From contig JAMSLZ010000002.1 in NCBI GenBank assembly GCA_026027325.1, forward strand, positions 434,001-498,000: DNA of 64,000 nucleotides. Direction: 5' to 3'. The translations under genes were made by a program, and so were the position numbers. Shown here in pieces: positions 42,747 to 55,272 of the stretch (its first letter is position 1; each line of letters opens with the position of its first letter). The stretch comes from Actinomucor elegans. Taxonomy: Eukaryota; Mucoromycota; Mucoromycetes; Mucorales; Mucoraceae. Under the pieces are notes generated by a model that ran no database searches, was not told the origin of the DNA, and saw nothing but the letters and a program-made list of their open reading frames with translations.

Positions 42747-43916
42747 TGTTGTAATCGTGTTTTGGATAGAGAAAAAAAGTTTTAAACGGACGTGTGTGCA
42801 TCTAGTTCTCGAAAAAAAACCTTATACCTTCTTCTCTTATTGGGTATAGCCTTTGATTGGCCTACCGGTAGTTTGAACGTAAAATCTCTTTTTCAACCCA
42901 TTTTTCTAAAAAATAAAAATAAAAATAAAAAAAAAGTAGAGATTAGTACATCTTCATTTAACAGATCCTATAGAAAAATTCATGATACATTGAGTGATGT
43001 AAAGGCCATGACGCTTACAATGAACATGATCGACTAATATTGAAAATAAAGGTTTTTTTTTTTTTTTTTTTTTTAAGTTTTTTTCTATTCATGCCAATAA
43101 CTTTCGTTTTATTGAACAGAAAAATAATAAAAAAAATGTTGTACATGTTCTTTTTAATAGCTCAAGTTGTTTGCTTTTATATATTATAACTCTGATATAA
43201 AACGTAAAGTTTAAAGAAATAGCCCATTTTGCATCATAAAGTGAGATTGGACCAAAAATCAAAATTAATTGACTTTTTGCTACAGCATCTTATTGGTTAT
43301 CGGGGATTAAGAAAACTATATCTATTGGTTAACGCAAAATACAAAACTTGAGTTTTTCAAGTCCATTCAAAACCGAAAATCTCCGTACTTACTTAGATAT
43401 AATTGAATAACAAAAATGTTTAGATAGCTGTTCTATGAATTAACAAAAGTTATACATAATTGCATAGTGAGTTGAATGGCGCTAAAATAATACTTTTTTT
43501 ATTATGAGAAAGCAGGATTAATTGTAAAAATATATGGTTATTTGGATTATTTGGTTTACTGTTAATTAATTGCACTTTCCATATAAAAACAGAAACCAAA
43601 AAAAAAGAACACTCTTGTATCATGCCGCATAACAAACTTGCATATATTATAAAGTAGGCCCCCAAAAAGCCATTTATAAGTCAATGAAATAAAGCTGACA
43701 TTTCAGTATTTCTCGGTAAAGGGTAACACCCCCCCCCCCCCTCATGTAAAAATTAAAAAATCAATGCAACCTATAGATGACGTTGGTTAATCAGACGAGT
43801 CAACCCTAATAAGGCAACCTTGTTTTCCCTTATATCTAACAGCAGCATTATTTGTTTGCGTGGCATTTTTCTTCTTTTTTCCATTTCACATATTTTAAAA
43901 CATACAACTATACAAA
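42747..43916. other. Intergenic, 1.2 kb, with a 22-T run and a 13-C run
   Basis: Divergent promoter space between LSM3 (-) and the FAF2-like gene (+). Contains T x 22 at 43053-43074 and C x 13 at 43729-43741. The small open frames are AT-driven and not supported. Confidence 0.6.
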
Positions 43917-45686
43917 ATGGTATCATTAGATACTTTGGATGAAGAACAAAAAGATAAATTAACACAATACCAAGTAAGTAAGAATTGATTATTTGGTTAA
44001 TGCATAAACATTAAAACCCATTCAACTAGACTATTACACAAATTCAAGATTTAGAGGAAGCTTTAGGTCAGCTTTTAGAACATGATTGGAATTTAGAGGT
44101 ATAATCAAACTAATGTCGCGTTAATGAGTACCTGACAGTTTTTGTATAGAGGGCTATTCAACATGTATATGAAAATAGTTCTAAAGAGAAAGAGAGTCGT
44201 GAAGCTTTGGAGCAAGAAGTTGCTAGTACTACTGCTCCTACAACGACGACGACTGCTACCACAACAAGACCGCGTTTTGGAGCTACAATCCCATTAGCGA
44301 ACAGAACAAGAAGACCTTCGTTAATTTTAACTATTCTATTCTGGCCTTTTGGTATGGCATGGAATATCACTTGGTCTATCTTATCATTTGCTTGTAAAGT
44401 ATCTATACAACATCAAACATGCTTAGCAATGATTTCTGATGATCTTAATTAGCCCGCATGATGTCTCGTCCTACCATCGCGCCTAGAAAAAGAGACCCAC
44501 GCGTTCTGGCAGTGGAATTCATCGAGCAGTTTGAACAAAACTATGGTAGACACCACATCGAGTTTTTTAAGGGTGGTTATTCACAAGCTTTGGAAAAGGC
44601 TCGCAAGGACTTGCGATTCATGTTAGTCTTGTTACATAGTGAAGATCATGATGATACCAAAGCCTTTTGCAGGTAATATCATAACACGAGTCATTATCCC
44701 CATTACTTATATGGTTTATTATAGAGATACATTAACTGCAGATCTTTTAATTGATTATATTAAAGAAAAGAATATTCTTGTTTGGGCTGGTAACGTACAT
44801 GAATCTGAGGCTCACAAAGGTATAGATATATATATATAATGCAATAGCAATAGACAAAAAACGACGCTGATGTTGACGCCTTTTCTCTAGTCAGTTATAC
44901 TTTACAAGCATCTACTTATCCATTCATGGCCTTAATCGCTCTGCAAGACAGTAATAATGGTGGACCTAAAATGACCGTCATTGAACGTATCGAAGGTCCT
45001 TCTCATGCTGCTGAACTCACCTCTCAAATTGATCATGCAATTGAACGCCATGGCGCAGTCATGAATCGTCTTAAACATGAACGCAATCAACGCGAACTCG
45101 AACGTCAATTACGTGTCGATCAAGACGCTGCTTATCACCAATCCCTTAAAGCAGATCAAGAAAAAGCGCGTAAATTGGAACTTGAAAAGCTGGAAGAACA
45201 GCAACGACAAGAGCAACAACTGGCTTTGTTGCAACAAAAGGAAATTCAAAAGCAAAAGAGAGAACAATATGTGCGTTACTTGTTAACAATGTTGAAAAAG
45301 GAAGAGTTGGGTGATGGACCTGTAGCGAAGCTGAGTTTTCGATTGGCAGATGGTGAGCGCGTAGTAAGAACCTTTGATAAAGATGCTACTTTGGATGTAA
45401 GTGCGATGTTATTTGTGATAGAGTTGAGTACTCATTCGGTTTCAATTAGACATTGTATCGATTTGTCGAGGTATATCCGTTGTTGAAGAACGATCAAGGG
45501 GAAGGGGTTCAGGAAGCACCGTTGGAATATACACATAAATACAAGTTTACTATTCATAGTCCTTATCCAAGAATGGAGTATGCCCCAGATGAAACCAAAA
45601 AAATCTGTGATATTAAGAGCTTATGGCCTAGCGCTACTTTGGTTGTGGACACAGTAGACGATGAAGATGAGGAAGAGGAAGTTTAA
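43917..45686 (+). CDS. FAF2: FAF2/UBXD8-like UBX-domain protein (ER/lipid-droplet Cdc48 adaptor)
   Basis: Seven exons (43917..43973, 44030..44098, 44150..44393, 44453..44672, 44725..44819, 44891..45396, 45450..45686) give 475 residues. Order of parts: UBA-like helix region (ALGQLLEHDWNLERAIQHVY), a membrane hairpin (SLILTILFWPFGMAWNITW), a UAS thioredoxin-like domain (FFKGGYSQALEKARKDLRFM; YTLQASTYPFMALIALQD), a long Gln/Glu/Lys coiled coil, and a C-terminal UBX domain starting AKLSFRLADGERVVRTF. Human FAF2 and yeast Ubx2 recruit Cdc48/p97 to the ER for ER-associated degradation and lipid-droplet control. The gene converges on the F-box gene, with 54 bp between stop codons. Confidence 0.93.
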
Positions 45687-45740
45687 GTATTTGATAATAA
45701 ATAGTTGGTAGTTTATTATTTGAATGACAGGGTATATAAT

Positions 45741-46697
45741 TTATGATTGCTGTTTCAGAAACTTGTCTACAGAGTCTATAGTATCAGATCTTCCTAAACT
45801 TGCTTGCACCATATGTTCCAGTGCCAGATCAATAGAAAACGTACTTGGCTTGACATAAATTTTAAGCATCCTTAGCACATTCGCCATTGTCTTATGCTGA
45901 CAGTAACCCACAGGATATTTAGTAAAAAATTTACTAAACACTTGACAGAACAGCTGTTGGTCTGTCCAAGGGCCCACTAACACTACAGATCCTTTGGCCA
46001 CCTTTTCTATCACTGTCAAATACTGCGATGGTTGAGTACGGAAGGCCTCATCAAACAAGACCAATAACACAGTTTCCCATAAGGTTGTACGTGCTATTGG
46101 ATCAAACTCGAAGGCCGTATCTATCTTTTGGTATTCGTTGGTTTTCAGCATCTCTCGTAAACTCACAGTAGCGGGAGACCAATGAAGAGCACTGCCCATG
46201 GGTTGTAGTGCAGGATGCTGTTGATGCGCAAACTGGATTAATGTGGCAAATCCATCAAAAGGCAGCTTCGTGATTGCTTCACTAAAGAAATCATCTACTT
46301 CCACAAGAGATGAAGAAGAAGAGGATCTACGACGACGACGCACTACAGGTTTACCATATGTTGTCAACAGGCTTTGAACAAGATGAGCGGGAATAACAGC
46401 GCCCAGCCTAAACAGGATCAATAGAAAGCCTTGATTACACAAGTGAGGCATGTTAAGTAGGGCATAATGAATAGCAAAACGAGGACCAAAACGAGTTACG
46501 ATCCAAGCAGCTTTACTGCGAGGTTGCTTGCTAATAGCGTGAAAAGAATGACATGTGCGGGCAAATTCCAAGCAACAGTCGGGGGTTTCTAGTTGCTGAT
46601 AAATGCACAGTAGTAATTCTTTTGGTAACTGTGATAGCACAGAAGCCTTTTGTATCTGAACCCGCTTCTTTTTGAGAATGTTTTTAAAGAATGCCAT
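45741..46697 (-). CDS. F-box protein, substrate unknown
   Basis: Single exon of 318 residues from ATG 46697 (MAFFKNILKKKRVQIQKASV). An F-box lies at about residues 20-65: VLSQLPKELLLCIYQQLETP, then EFARTCHSFHAISK and WIVTRFG. A run of Arg followed by Ser (RRRRRSSSSSS) sits mid-protein. The remainder is helical without recognisable WD40 or LRR repeats. F-box proteins link substrates to SCF ubiquitin ligases through Skp1; the target cannot be deduced. A GTG-started upstream extension was rejected. Confidence 0.8.
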   Translation of the reverse strand: MAFFKNILKKKRVQIQKASVLSQLPKELLLCIYQQLETPDCCLEFARTCHSFHAISKQPRSKAAWIVTRFGPRFAIHYALLNMPHLCNQGFLLILFRLGAVIPAHLVQSLLTTYGKPVVRRRRRSSSSSSLVEVDDFFSEAITKLPFDGFATLIQFAHQQHPALQPMGSALHWSPATVSLREMLKTNEYQKIDTAFEFDPIARTTLWETVLLVLFDEAFRTQPSQYLTVIEKVAKGSVVLVGPWTDQQLFCQVFSKFFTKYPVGYCQHKTMANVLRMLKIYVKPSTFSIDLALEHMVQASLGRSDTIDSVDKFLKQQS

Positions 46698-46902
46698 AAT
46701 AAAGAAGAAAAAAAAAGAAAAACTTTTCTCACACAACTGCACAGTGTATTATCAGTCGATACAACTAATAAACTACCTCGATACATTCCTTTTCTTTGAA
46801 TCACGTTGACTGATGCCTCTTGATTGATTGGTTGAACTTGGTTAGACAAAAATCCTGCCATTCCATAGAACAAAAAGATCGACCTTTATTATTTTCAGCC
46901 AA

Positions 46903-48065
46903 TCATATCTTGCTTATCAACTGTTTCAATAATGGCCATACTTGCTTACGGGACATTTTGACATTGTTTTGATCATAAAACACAATATCGCTTTGTGATT
47001 CTTTGTTGAGTGCATCAATAGGCGTCAAATCCACTTGGTTATCCTGTTCCAAAGCTTCTTGTACGGGTTTAAGCTTGGGATTCTTGATCAATACAGCCAG
47101 TTGTCGACGATAACCCCCGTTTGCACCATGATCAAACGCTGTAAAAATGACCTCCATGTCCAACTGACGGTTCTTTGCAAACGCATTGGCAGTATCAGCA
47201 ATCTGTTGTGCTGAATCACGTTTGGCCCAAGCAGCGAAATGCCATGTTACTGCACTGGTACCAATATGATATCCGTTCACTTCAAATTGCTTATAATCGC
47301 GGCGCAAAATATCCTTGCTACTCATACCATCTACTTGCGATTTGACCTTTTCAATTTCTTGAAAGTAGTTGCTACTGTACAATTGAGGCTGCTGTTGCAA
47401 TACTTGCTTCAGCACTTGATAAATCTCAACATCCAACGCGTGGGTACGTCCAAGCTCCCATTTCAGTTCAATGGTATCCACCAACAAAGGCGCCATGGCC
47501 AATATTGCTGTAGTAGGATCGACCCAATCACTGCCAAACTGCTTAAAGAAATGATCCAGTACCAAAGTTACACAGCTACCTACCATCGTGATTTGACGGA
47601 AAGCCATGTTGGGATATTCATGGTGTTCATCAACGTGATGATCGAGCACGCCCATGACGCGCCAGGCAGCATCAAAGGGTGGCGTCAGTTGGTTGTGATC
47701 GACAAGAATGAGTTGTGCTGAGTCGCGATCCAGCACCAGATCGTCAATACAGACAAGTAATGAGCGGTCAATGCCGGCCTTGTTTAATACAAAGTCAAGT
47801 TCAGGACGAAGAGAGAGATCAGCATGAGGTACTTTGATGAGAGGGATATAGAGCGTGGTATCATTCTCGGCAAGAAACTCGGTGCTCCAGTAAGCAAAAA
47901 GAAGAGACGATATGATAGAGTCGAGATCTAGTTGGAATGAGATATAGGAATTGACATAAAATACCAAGATTTACCTGCTGAATCGTTGCCTGTGACAATG
48001 ACTTTAGGTTGTGGTGAATTAAGCTGCTGGCGTACTAACTTTAAGTACTCATTAATGTGAGACAT
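46903..48065 (-). CDS. PPX1: Exopolyphosphatase, DHH family (EC 3.6.1.11)
   Basis: Exons 48065..47975 and 47927..46903 give 371 residues, close to yeast Ppx1 (397). Exon 1 ends in VIVTGNDSA and exon 2 continues DLDSIISSLLFAYW, together forming the first metal motif. Further motifs are LVDHNQ (Asp107) and the signature GVLDHHVDEHH (Asp126-His127-His128). A DHHA2-type C-terminal domain with GANGGYRRQLAVL follows. The enzyme releases orthophosphate from the ends of inorganic polyphosphate; yeast Ppx1 is cytosolic and mitochondrial. The F-box gene follows on the same strand. Confidence 0.93.
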
Positions 48066-48464
48066 TGGTGAGGTTAACGAGACAATAAAGGAAACAGCCT
48101 GAAGCTTAGATGGCAATGATTAGTTTTAGTACACGTGCTGGGATTTAATTCCTATTAATACTATAGTTCACTTACCAGCAAACCTGTCAAAATTATCAGC
48201 CAATGTCCACTATACATTATCGTCTAACACTTAATAGTGAACGAGAAAAAAAAGGGGACTCTATAGATATGTACATTCTCTTCTTGAGCTTACAAAGGAG
48301 AATTATACTAGTAATGGTACTATATCTATGCGGAGGATTTCCTCTGAATGCTATTGCTATCGAGTTACTGGTATATAACAGTCACGGTCCTGGCGACAAA
48401 ACTGACAGGGCTTTGACTAGATAGAAATTTTATAAGTCTTTTCATTAAACAAAAAGCCTACACC
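48066..48464. other. Intergenic, 0.4 kb, divergent promoter
   Basis: Lies between PPX1 (-) and the mitochondrial uS15 gene (+). The open frame at 48203-48424 is not supported. Confidence 0.6.
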
Positions 48465-49314
48465 ATGTTGAGTCGTTTAAGCCAAGTTCAAACGAAGCGC
48501 ATCGGTAACAATCCAACTTATTGACAAATGAACTTTAAACTCACGCATTTCCACTAGTTTCTACCCCTACTCTTTTCAAACAAGAGTTCCATGGGTCCGC
48601 CGCCTCTTTTGCCAAAAAGCATCCCAAGCAGATCAAGAAAGAGAATTTAGCTAAACGCGCTTTGCGTGTTGCCGAGTTTGAACGCACCAAACCTTCTGCG
48701 GTTGTCAGTAAGCCTGCACCTTTCTTCAACGCGTTACATACACCTGCTTCAGCCTACACCTCCTCCACCACCACTGGATACCAGCATTTCCTTACCGAGG
48801 CCGATCAACAATTTTTGTTCCAAGAGACTCCCAAACGCACTGTCGAAGCTAATCATATGGCTGCCGTTGACGGTATGGAAGAAGCATTAAAGGCCGAACA
48901 CAAGAAAGTAGAGACGATGCAGAAATTGGTTGGTTTGCAGAATGCCAATGCTAAGGCAGTTCAAATCTGGAACGTACATCAAGCTATTGATTGGTTTAAG
49001 CGAAAAGAAGGCGATACTGGTAGTCCTGAAGTGCAGGGTAGATATATAATATATATTTTTTTTTAGTACTGAAATATTGAGTATTGATTTGTTATCCTAT
49101 AGCTGCTATCTTGACAGTACGTATACACAACTTGAATTCTCACTTGAATCAACATCGCAAGGATAAACACAACTACAAGCAATTGCGCAACATGGTTCAT
49201 CAAAGAGCAAAGATGCTCAAGTATTTGAAATCAAAAGACGCTGACAGATATTACAAGTGTTTGGAAGGGTTAGGCTTGGAACCTAGAGCTGTTGAAGGTG
49301 AAATTACTCTGTAA
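48465..49314 (+). CDS. MRPS28: Mitochondrial small-subunit ribosomal protein uS15m
   Basis: Exons 48465..48504, 48558..49037 and 49103..49314 give 243 residues. The basic N-terminus (MLSRLSQVQTKRI) fits a presequence and is followed by a mitochondrial extension. The S15 core starts at IDWFKRKEGDTGSPEVQ and continues AAILTVRIHNLNSHLNQHRK, YKQLRNMVHQRAKMLKYLKS and DADRYYKCLEGLGL, as in bacterial S15. It binds small-subunit rRNA. The second intron breaks the conserved SPEVQ-A junction. The stop codon lies 46 bp from that of the convergent 783-aa gene. Confidence 0.94.
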
Positions 49315-49360
49315 AGTAAAGAATATATATATATATAATGTATAGATAGAAATAAAGGAT

Positions 49361-52053
49361 TTATTTGCAAAAAATCTTGGTGAGCAAAGCTGTAGTAAAA
49401 TCAATAGGAATTTGCGTCTCTTGATCAAGGCATCTATAAAAGAGAGTTGGGTTAATAAAGAAATGCCTAATTAAAATATGTACATTATACCTCTGTAATA
49501 GTGCTTGTAATAGTTGAATACTGGTTTGTGTATGATTAGTATGGCTATTGATCTTCAATTGATTGGGCTCAATGCTTATAAATTGCAGTTTCATGTGTAT
49601 TAAATCAATAAAACTCTTTGGTAATTGAACCACGTCAAACGCTTCTTTGGGTATAGTCTAATAGATCAAAATTAGTATTATGTATATATGAAAACAAAAG
49701 CATCTAACTTTACTTGAAGTATAAGCATTGGACTTAGGCTCAAAAACAACATGTCCTTTTGTAATGATGATGCTGTATGAACCAACTCTCCAGTGAACCT
49801 ATTGACTGTTAGCTAGATCATTCATAATGAATAAACGATTTTTTTTTATACCTGGCTTGTGCCTGCATAATAGCAAGACATTCTTCAATCACTGGCCATA
49901 CTAGTGCATGATCTTTAGCAAAGACAAAAGAGAGATGCCGCCATACATCAATGCATGTTGTGTCTTGAGGCAATCCATACGAATACCTCACTAGTTGTCG
50001 TAACCCGCTCACAAAGTAATTAGTTTCAACTTTAGTAGCCCATAGTTGAATAGAACCAATCAACCAGGTGCTTTTTATTGCCAATTCCTGTTCCTCCAGT
50101 TGCTTTTCGACGAGCATTTCAACGTGTGTTATATCTCGAGGCGTCAATGGCAATGGCTGTGTAGTATTAACAAACCCTTTTAGCGCTTTAAACTCGCGGA
50201 TACGATCAATATATAACAGGATACCGTCACTTGTCCATGGTTCTTGCAACAAGACTTTGGATATCAGTGGAATGTATGGAAGTTTTTCCTTTACAATATC
50301 GTCTGCATTCACTACCATCTTCATGAGTTTTTGTAACAATACAGGTAAACCTATCCCATCAAATATTATTACAAAGAAAAGATCCCGTTCAACTATTTTA
50401 ATCTTACGCAGATAAGGCATGCATTTGATCAATAGTTCGCAAGCTTGATTACTTTGTTTAGTTACTGGTAATAGGTTATCTTGCAATAGTAAACTATAAG
50501 AACCATGAATAAAAAAAGATTTACTTTTTCCTTTTTCTGAATGTATATCAACTTACATGACTTGCTCAGATCTTTGTTGAATTAATTCACTTAATGTGCT
50601 ATATGCAAACTTGGCTCTTGTATCGTCTGATAGTATATACCATATTAACCGACAAATACATGATTCCTTGTTTTGCAAATGCATAATCATAGACACTACC
50701 CACGATAGATCATTTACAGAACAGTAGCCCAAGATCGCTTCTACTAATTGGACGCTATTGATGCGAGTACTCAGTTGTGGCATAGACATAACTAATCGAG
50801 GCATCCACACCTCGTCTATATACTGAGATGATATAGTTTCAAAGATATCATAGACTTTTTGAAGTATTTGCTCTTCTTCTACTGATACAAGTGCACGTTG
50901 AGTGTTAGTGAATTGACCTTTTTCAAGCAATGTCCAAAGTATGAGCGTCATAGAAGATGGTGATGATGATGATAGCAATTGTATTTGACGCTTAGTGCTC
51001 AGGGGTTTTGGTGAGAGCACAGTGGCAGGTGTTAGATATTTAAACAGTATCGCATCATATTGCACTTTATATTGCCGTAATTGAGCATATATAATGGTTA
51101 TTAATTCATCTTTGGGCGTATGCCACTAAAAAAAAAAGTTAGCTATACATGTTTTGGGTTATGATTCAACGATTTTCTTTAACCTTTTCTAATACATCTA
51201 GTAACGTACTCATGTTCTTTTGTATGTATTGGTCTAATATAAGATGTTGTGTGGTTTGGTTATCTGTTATCTCTTGGATCTTCTTGGTATATATCTCTGT
51301 TTCTATAGTTGATCCATTTTCAGGATGCATTGTGATATGATGGAGCATTTGTAGTGCTAAAGTACATGCTGAGCAAGGCAGTAGCGTCGGAGAACTTGAT
51401 CTGTTGGCCACTAATGCTACTAGAGCATCTAGTAATACGTGACATACTTGGCTATTGCTGGAGGGAGCTATGTATTGGTTAAATAGGAACTGCAAAAGTA
51501 CCACTGCTGCTAATTGGCCACGCTTATCATCCTGCATAGTCAGCTGCTTAATTAAATACTGTTGCGCTTGTTGATAATGCGAACCCGAATGTAAAACAAA
51601 ATAGCCCACAAGACGCATAGCTGGCTCACTAGGTACTCGTTTGAGAAACTTGTCTTTAAGTGGATCGTAAATATGCTGAAACGTATTGTTTGGTTGGTCA
51701 AGATAATTGTCTATAGACACTAGAGCTCGAACGGTAGGTGCTATTATAGGTTTTAGTGCTTATTGGAAACATCATGAGCAAAAAAAAAGCTTACATTCTG
51801 TTTTTTTTATCATGAGCTCGGCAGGTGAAGAGGCTTTGGTGATGCTAGTGACAGCCTTGTCAAATACATGAGCATGAACATGAATAAGTAAATGCAGTGC
51901 TTTGTTGAGAGGTAGATCGGAAGTTGATTCTTGTAGCGATTTCTTCAATTCTTGGATAGGTGTGTCTTGGTCTTCTGTATTTGTTAGGCCATTTCGTTCG
52001 AGAATAGAGGACGCTTCATTCTCGGCGTCAAGATCTAGTAATAAATTGGGCAT
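49361..52053 (-). CDS. Unrecognised 783-aa all-helical (HEAT/ARM-like) protein
   Basis: Seven exons (52053..51795, 51740..51184, 51125..50557, 50493..49852, 49798..49714, 49657..49491, 49433..49361) join in frame to 783 residues. Start chosen at MPNLLLDLDAEN because no upstream exon keeps frame; a different-frame ATG at 52312 was rejected. The protein reads as paired amphipathic helices throughout (MRLVGYFVLHSGSHYQQAQQ; LAAVVLLQFLFNQYIA; LQDNLLPVTKQSNQACELLI; DIVKEKLPYIPLISKVLL), typical of alpha-solenoid scaffolds. There is no signal peptide, membrane helix or catalytic motif. Large eukaryotic complexes such as Integrator contain solenoids of this sort, but I could not match it to any subunit. 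Confidence 0.8.
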
Positions 52054-54066
52054 ATGAAGAAGGTTACCATTTATACTATATTTTCGAAAGTTTGTTGTAT
52101 GCGATTTGTGACTGTTGCACTTTACCAAACACTAGATAGAACCGATTACTGCTCCTAATCAATGTCAAATGCACAGTATTCGTTACACTGATACTAATCC
52201 AAAGTTTCGACATATTTAACAGCCTCTCTAGGATGCTCAGATGTAATAATAGACTGAGAACCACTGAGGAATATGAGCTTAATATTCGCGTATATGCGGG
52301 CGAACGTTGCATTTTACATTATTAAATGTTGCTATGCATTCAAGAGGATTTGTACGGCAACAAAACAAAGTGATAGTGGCTATCAGTAACAAGAAGTATT
52401 ATACAGTTGAAAATCATAGGTTGAAATGTTACAATAGCCTGTTTACATTCTGTTCTCTGTGTCTAGCTTAAGTTTGTTAGCTTGCTAGGCTATATAAGCA
52501 TTTACGCGACAAATTCCCCCCTATTGGTATAGTTGTATAAATTATATGACCAAAAGAGTAATAGCAAGTCTATCAATCACTCTAAATTGCAGTTTATATC
52601 TCCATTTATTCTTGATCTGAATTTTTTAAGATTTCAAGTATATTTGTCGAGCAACTTTATGCGCTCTCGTTTTGAATTACTGATAGTCAATAAAATATAT
52701 ATAATACGCATTAGCAACAGTACTATTAAGTAATAATTCCAGTATGTTCAGCAGCCCGTTATACATCCATTAAAACTATTGTTTTACTGAATACAGCGAT
52801 TACACTACATATTAGCTGACGATATTCAATAGTATGTACTTTATATATAAGTTATTATACTCTAATGGCCTATAGATCTTTTGACAGATCCAAGTTTATC
52901 GAATCTGATTGCTAGTACGAGTAAAAAACAAACTGCTACTTCTACTGGAAGTATTATTTAACTAAATATGTAGAATTAGAATATGGTACAATTGGAGAAT
53001 ATCAGAGATTTACATTTAGATGATGATTTCATAGAAACTATTATTGTCTTTTCTTTTCTACTTTGAGCTTGTCTTTTGTACAGTTGATGTGACCAACCCA
53101 TGGCTATTGTTAGTCTACTTCTTGTTCTTGTTCTTGTTCTTGCTGTTACTATTGTTGTTGTGGTGGTGGCGGTGATGGGAATTTGCAAAAGAATAATATA
53201 TCTATTATCTTCTAAACGTCGCATAGATCACATTGAACTTGTGTTAGGGAACCAATTAGGCCGCAGAGCAGTACTCGCAAGATTTCTGTGCAGCATGTAC
53301 TTTTGTATACTGTACACCGGTAGAAATTTTCTGCATACTGCTCTATTCAAAAATGCACAAAGATTGTTGACTGGCTTGTTGGTTCACAAAATCTGAAAGA
53401 GCCAGCTCATTCAAGTAAAGTACATCATGCTCTTTATGTTCCCATAAAATGTGAACTGATCTCTTTCAAAAGATGACTAGCTTTGTGTATAGCTGTTTGT
53501 TGAAACAATTTATAGTATTCAAAATATGAATGAAAGGGACGCAAAAGTGTTGGATAAACGCAGTAATGCTCATAAATATCATACACTACGAGGACAAAAT
53601 TTGAATTATAATGCTTCTGATATAATCCTTGTATTCATCATTAAATGTTATTAAAACACATTTCAATAACTCATAAATATCTATACGCTAGCTAATGATT
53701 TATAGATCGTTTGATTAATCTAAGCCAAATGTTGTATCTGAGCAATAGATCTTATTCATGAAGAAATAAGGCTTCTATTGAATTTTTTTATTTATCAGTA
53801 TTATTGACATTTTATACGTTATATTGTTGATAGCAAGTAGCAAACTATTGCATAGCCTTTGGTTTGGGTTACTCAGTAGACTATTCGTCACGGGTGTCCA
53901 ATCAGCACTATAATAATAATAGCTAGTGCTGAGTTTTCTCCAAGAAATGGTATCCCCGCTTAAATACGTCACCACCATGACTATCAGCTAACAAAAAGGC
54001 AATTGCAATATATTTCCACGTCTTCTAATTCCCTACATTTACCTAAAATCACTTTAATTGCAATTC
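52054..54066. other. Intergenic, 2 kb, with a decayed dispersed element
   Basis: Divergent space between the 783-aa gene (-) and a PPR gene (+). Contains repeat copy 2 (53040-53690). The open frame at 53100-53396 (+) begins in a low-complexity Val/Leu tract and is not supported. Confidence 0.6.
53040..53690. repeat. Dispersed decayed element, copy 2
   Basis: Partner of 8190-8950. Shared blocks are CTTTGAGCTTGTC and CCAACCCATG (53060-53102), a ~100-bp block at 53430-53530 containing CCCATAAAA, ATCTCTTTCAAAA and TGTTTG.TGAAACA, and a block at 53578-53670 with ATCATACACTA and TAATCCTTGTATTCATCAT. On the minus strand one stretch reads SYFEYYKLFQQTAIHKASHL and LKEISSHFMG, open for over 30 codons and partly shared with copy 1. 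Confidence 0.6.
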
Positions 54067-55272
54067 ATGGCTCAAAACATTTTAAAAACTTCGACAAGAG
54101 CCTGCTCAAAAAAGACTATATGCTTATTTGAAACACGATCTGCACCATTTAGCAGTAGAGCCACTGGCTGGTTTCGACGATTCCTTAGTCCTTCTGAAGA
54201 AAAAAAGTTGTATCTTGGCATTACCAGCTCCTTTCGCGAAAAGCTTGTAGAGCAGTCCAACAAAAGTGCGCAAACTTATAGCAATATCATTGAACATGCT
54301 ATCCTCAGCGCCAAACCTATCCCATCCAAAACTACAAAAACAGGCATGCTTTCTTTGGCTCGACTGGAACAGCTCAAGATTGATTTAGATACAGCAGGCA
54401 AGGCCAAAGACCTCGACAAATTACAACAGCTGGAATTGGAAATGGATAAAGCCGACCTGATGACTGTGGCTATGTATAATCGACTTATTCGAGCGTACTT
54501 GTGGAGTAATGCGTTGGAGTTGGCTGAGGATGTATTAAACAAATTTGATCAGCGTGGATTGGTTGCTACTACGCGATCCTACACGTACTTGATCCAAGCA
54601 CATTTAAAGAGAGATCAGATAGAAGAAGCCAAGAATTTGGTAGAACAAATGCAGCATTTATCACTTTTGAGGCTACGAAATAGCTTTGATTGTAGTGTAC
54701 TCCTCAAATTTTACCAAGCCTGTGGTAACTCTCATGCCATCGAATATTTATGGCGTGATATGATGGTGCATGTAGATATTGTGAAGCCAGGACTTGGTCT
54801 CTTCACCCAATACTTAGAGTATCTATTGAAAGAAGATCATGATATTAAAACAATCTCTCAAACCACACGAGAATTTCTATTACACCAACAGCAGCAACAG
54901 CAATTGAACTTGCATCAATATATGACTTGGATCAAAGCCGTCAAAGTGTTGGCAGATTCGAGCTTAAAGGAAGATACCCAAAAAGCTGAACATTTACTGT
55001 TTTATTTAATCAAGAAAGCGCCGCCAAAAACATCATGGGATAAAGCTAAAGGGTCTATACAGCAAATTGTATCATCTTATCTACGCGAAGGTCAAGATTT
55101 GAAGGCTTTGGCTTTTTACTATAAACTCCGCAAGACTGGAGTGCCTGATCAAGCATTTGAAACAGAACTTATGCAATCTATAGAAAGCGTATTAAAAAAC
55201 CTCGAACAAAAAAACCTTGATGCTCATGACCATCATGCTGAATATTCAACAATAAACGAGAAATTTTACTGA
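54067..55272 (+). CDS. Pentatricopeptide-repeat protein, probably mitochondrial
   Basis: Single exon of 401 residues from ATG 54067 (MAQNILKTSTRACSKKTICL), with an Arg/Ser-rich presequence-like N-terminus. PPR-type helical hairpins include TVAMYNRLIRAYLWSNALEL, ATTRSYTYLIQAHLKRDQIE, AKNLVEQM, DCSVLLKFYQACGNSHAIEY and LKALAFYYKLRKTGVPDQAF. A short Gln run lies in the second half. The RNA target is unknown. A general RNA-processing or translation role in mitochondria is inferred. It converges on the alpha/beta hydrolase gene, 81 bp between stops. Confidence 0.82.
   Translation: MAQNILKTSTRACSKKTICLFETRSAPFSSRATGWFRRFLSPSEEKKLYLGITSSFREKLVEQSNKSAQTYSNIIEHAILSAKPIPSKTTKTGMLSLARLEQLKIDLDTAGKAKDLDKLQQLELEMDKADLMTVAMYNRLIRAYLWSNALELAEDVLNKFDQRGLVATTRSYTYLIQAHLKRDQIEEAKNLVEQMQHLSLLRLRNSFDCSVLLKFYQACGNSHAIEYLWRDMMVHVDIVKPGLGLFTQYLEYLLKEDHDIKTISQTTREFLLHQQQQQQLNLHQYMTWIKAVKVLADSSLKEDTQKAEHLLFYLIKKAPPKTSWDKAKGSIQQIVSSYLREGQDLKALAFYYKLRKTGVPDQAFETELMQSIESVLKNLEQKNLDAHDHHAEYSTINEKFY

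Noticed and set aside
48203..48424. 73-codon frame upstream of the uS15m gene
   Set aside because: No family resemblance, lies in the promoter region, and no splice path leads into the downstream gene.
52076..52312. Earlier ATG (52312) for the 783-aa gene
   Set aside because: Different frame from MPNLLLDLD and no splice site joins them convincingly.
53100..53396. 98-codon plus-strand frame in repeat copy 2
   Set aside because: Starts in a low-complexity Leu/Val tract and is not shared with copy 1; the shared coding-like signal is on the other strand.
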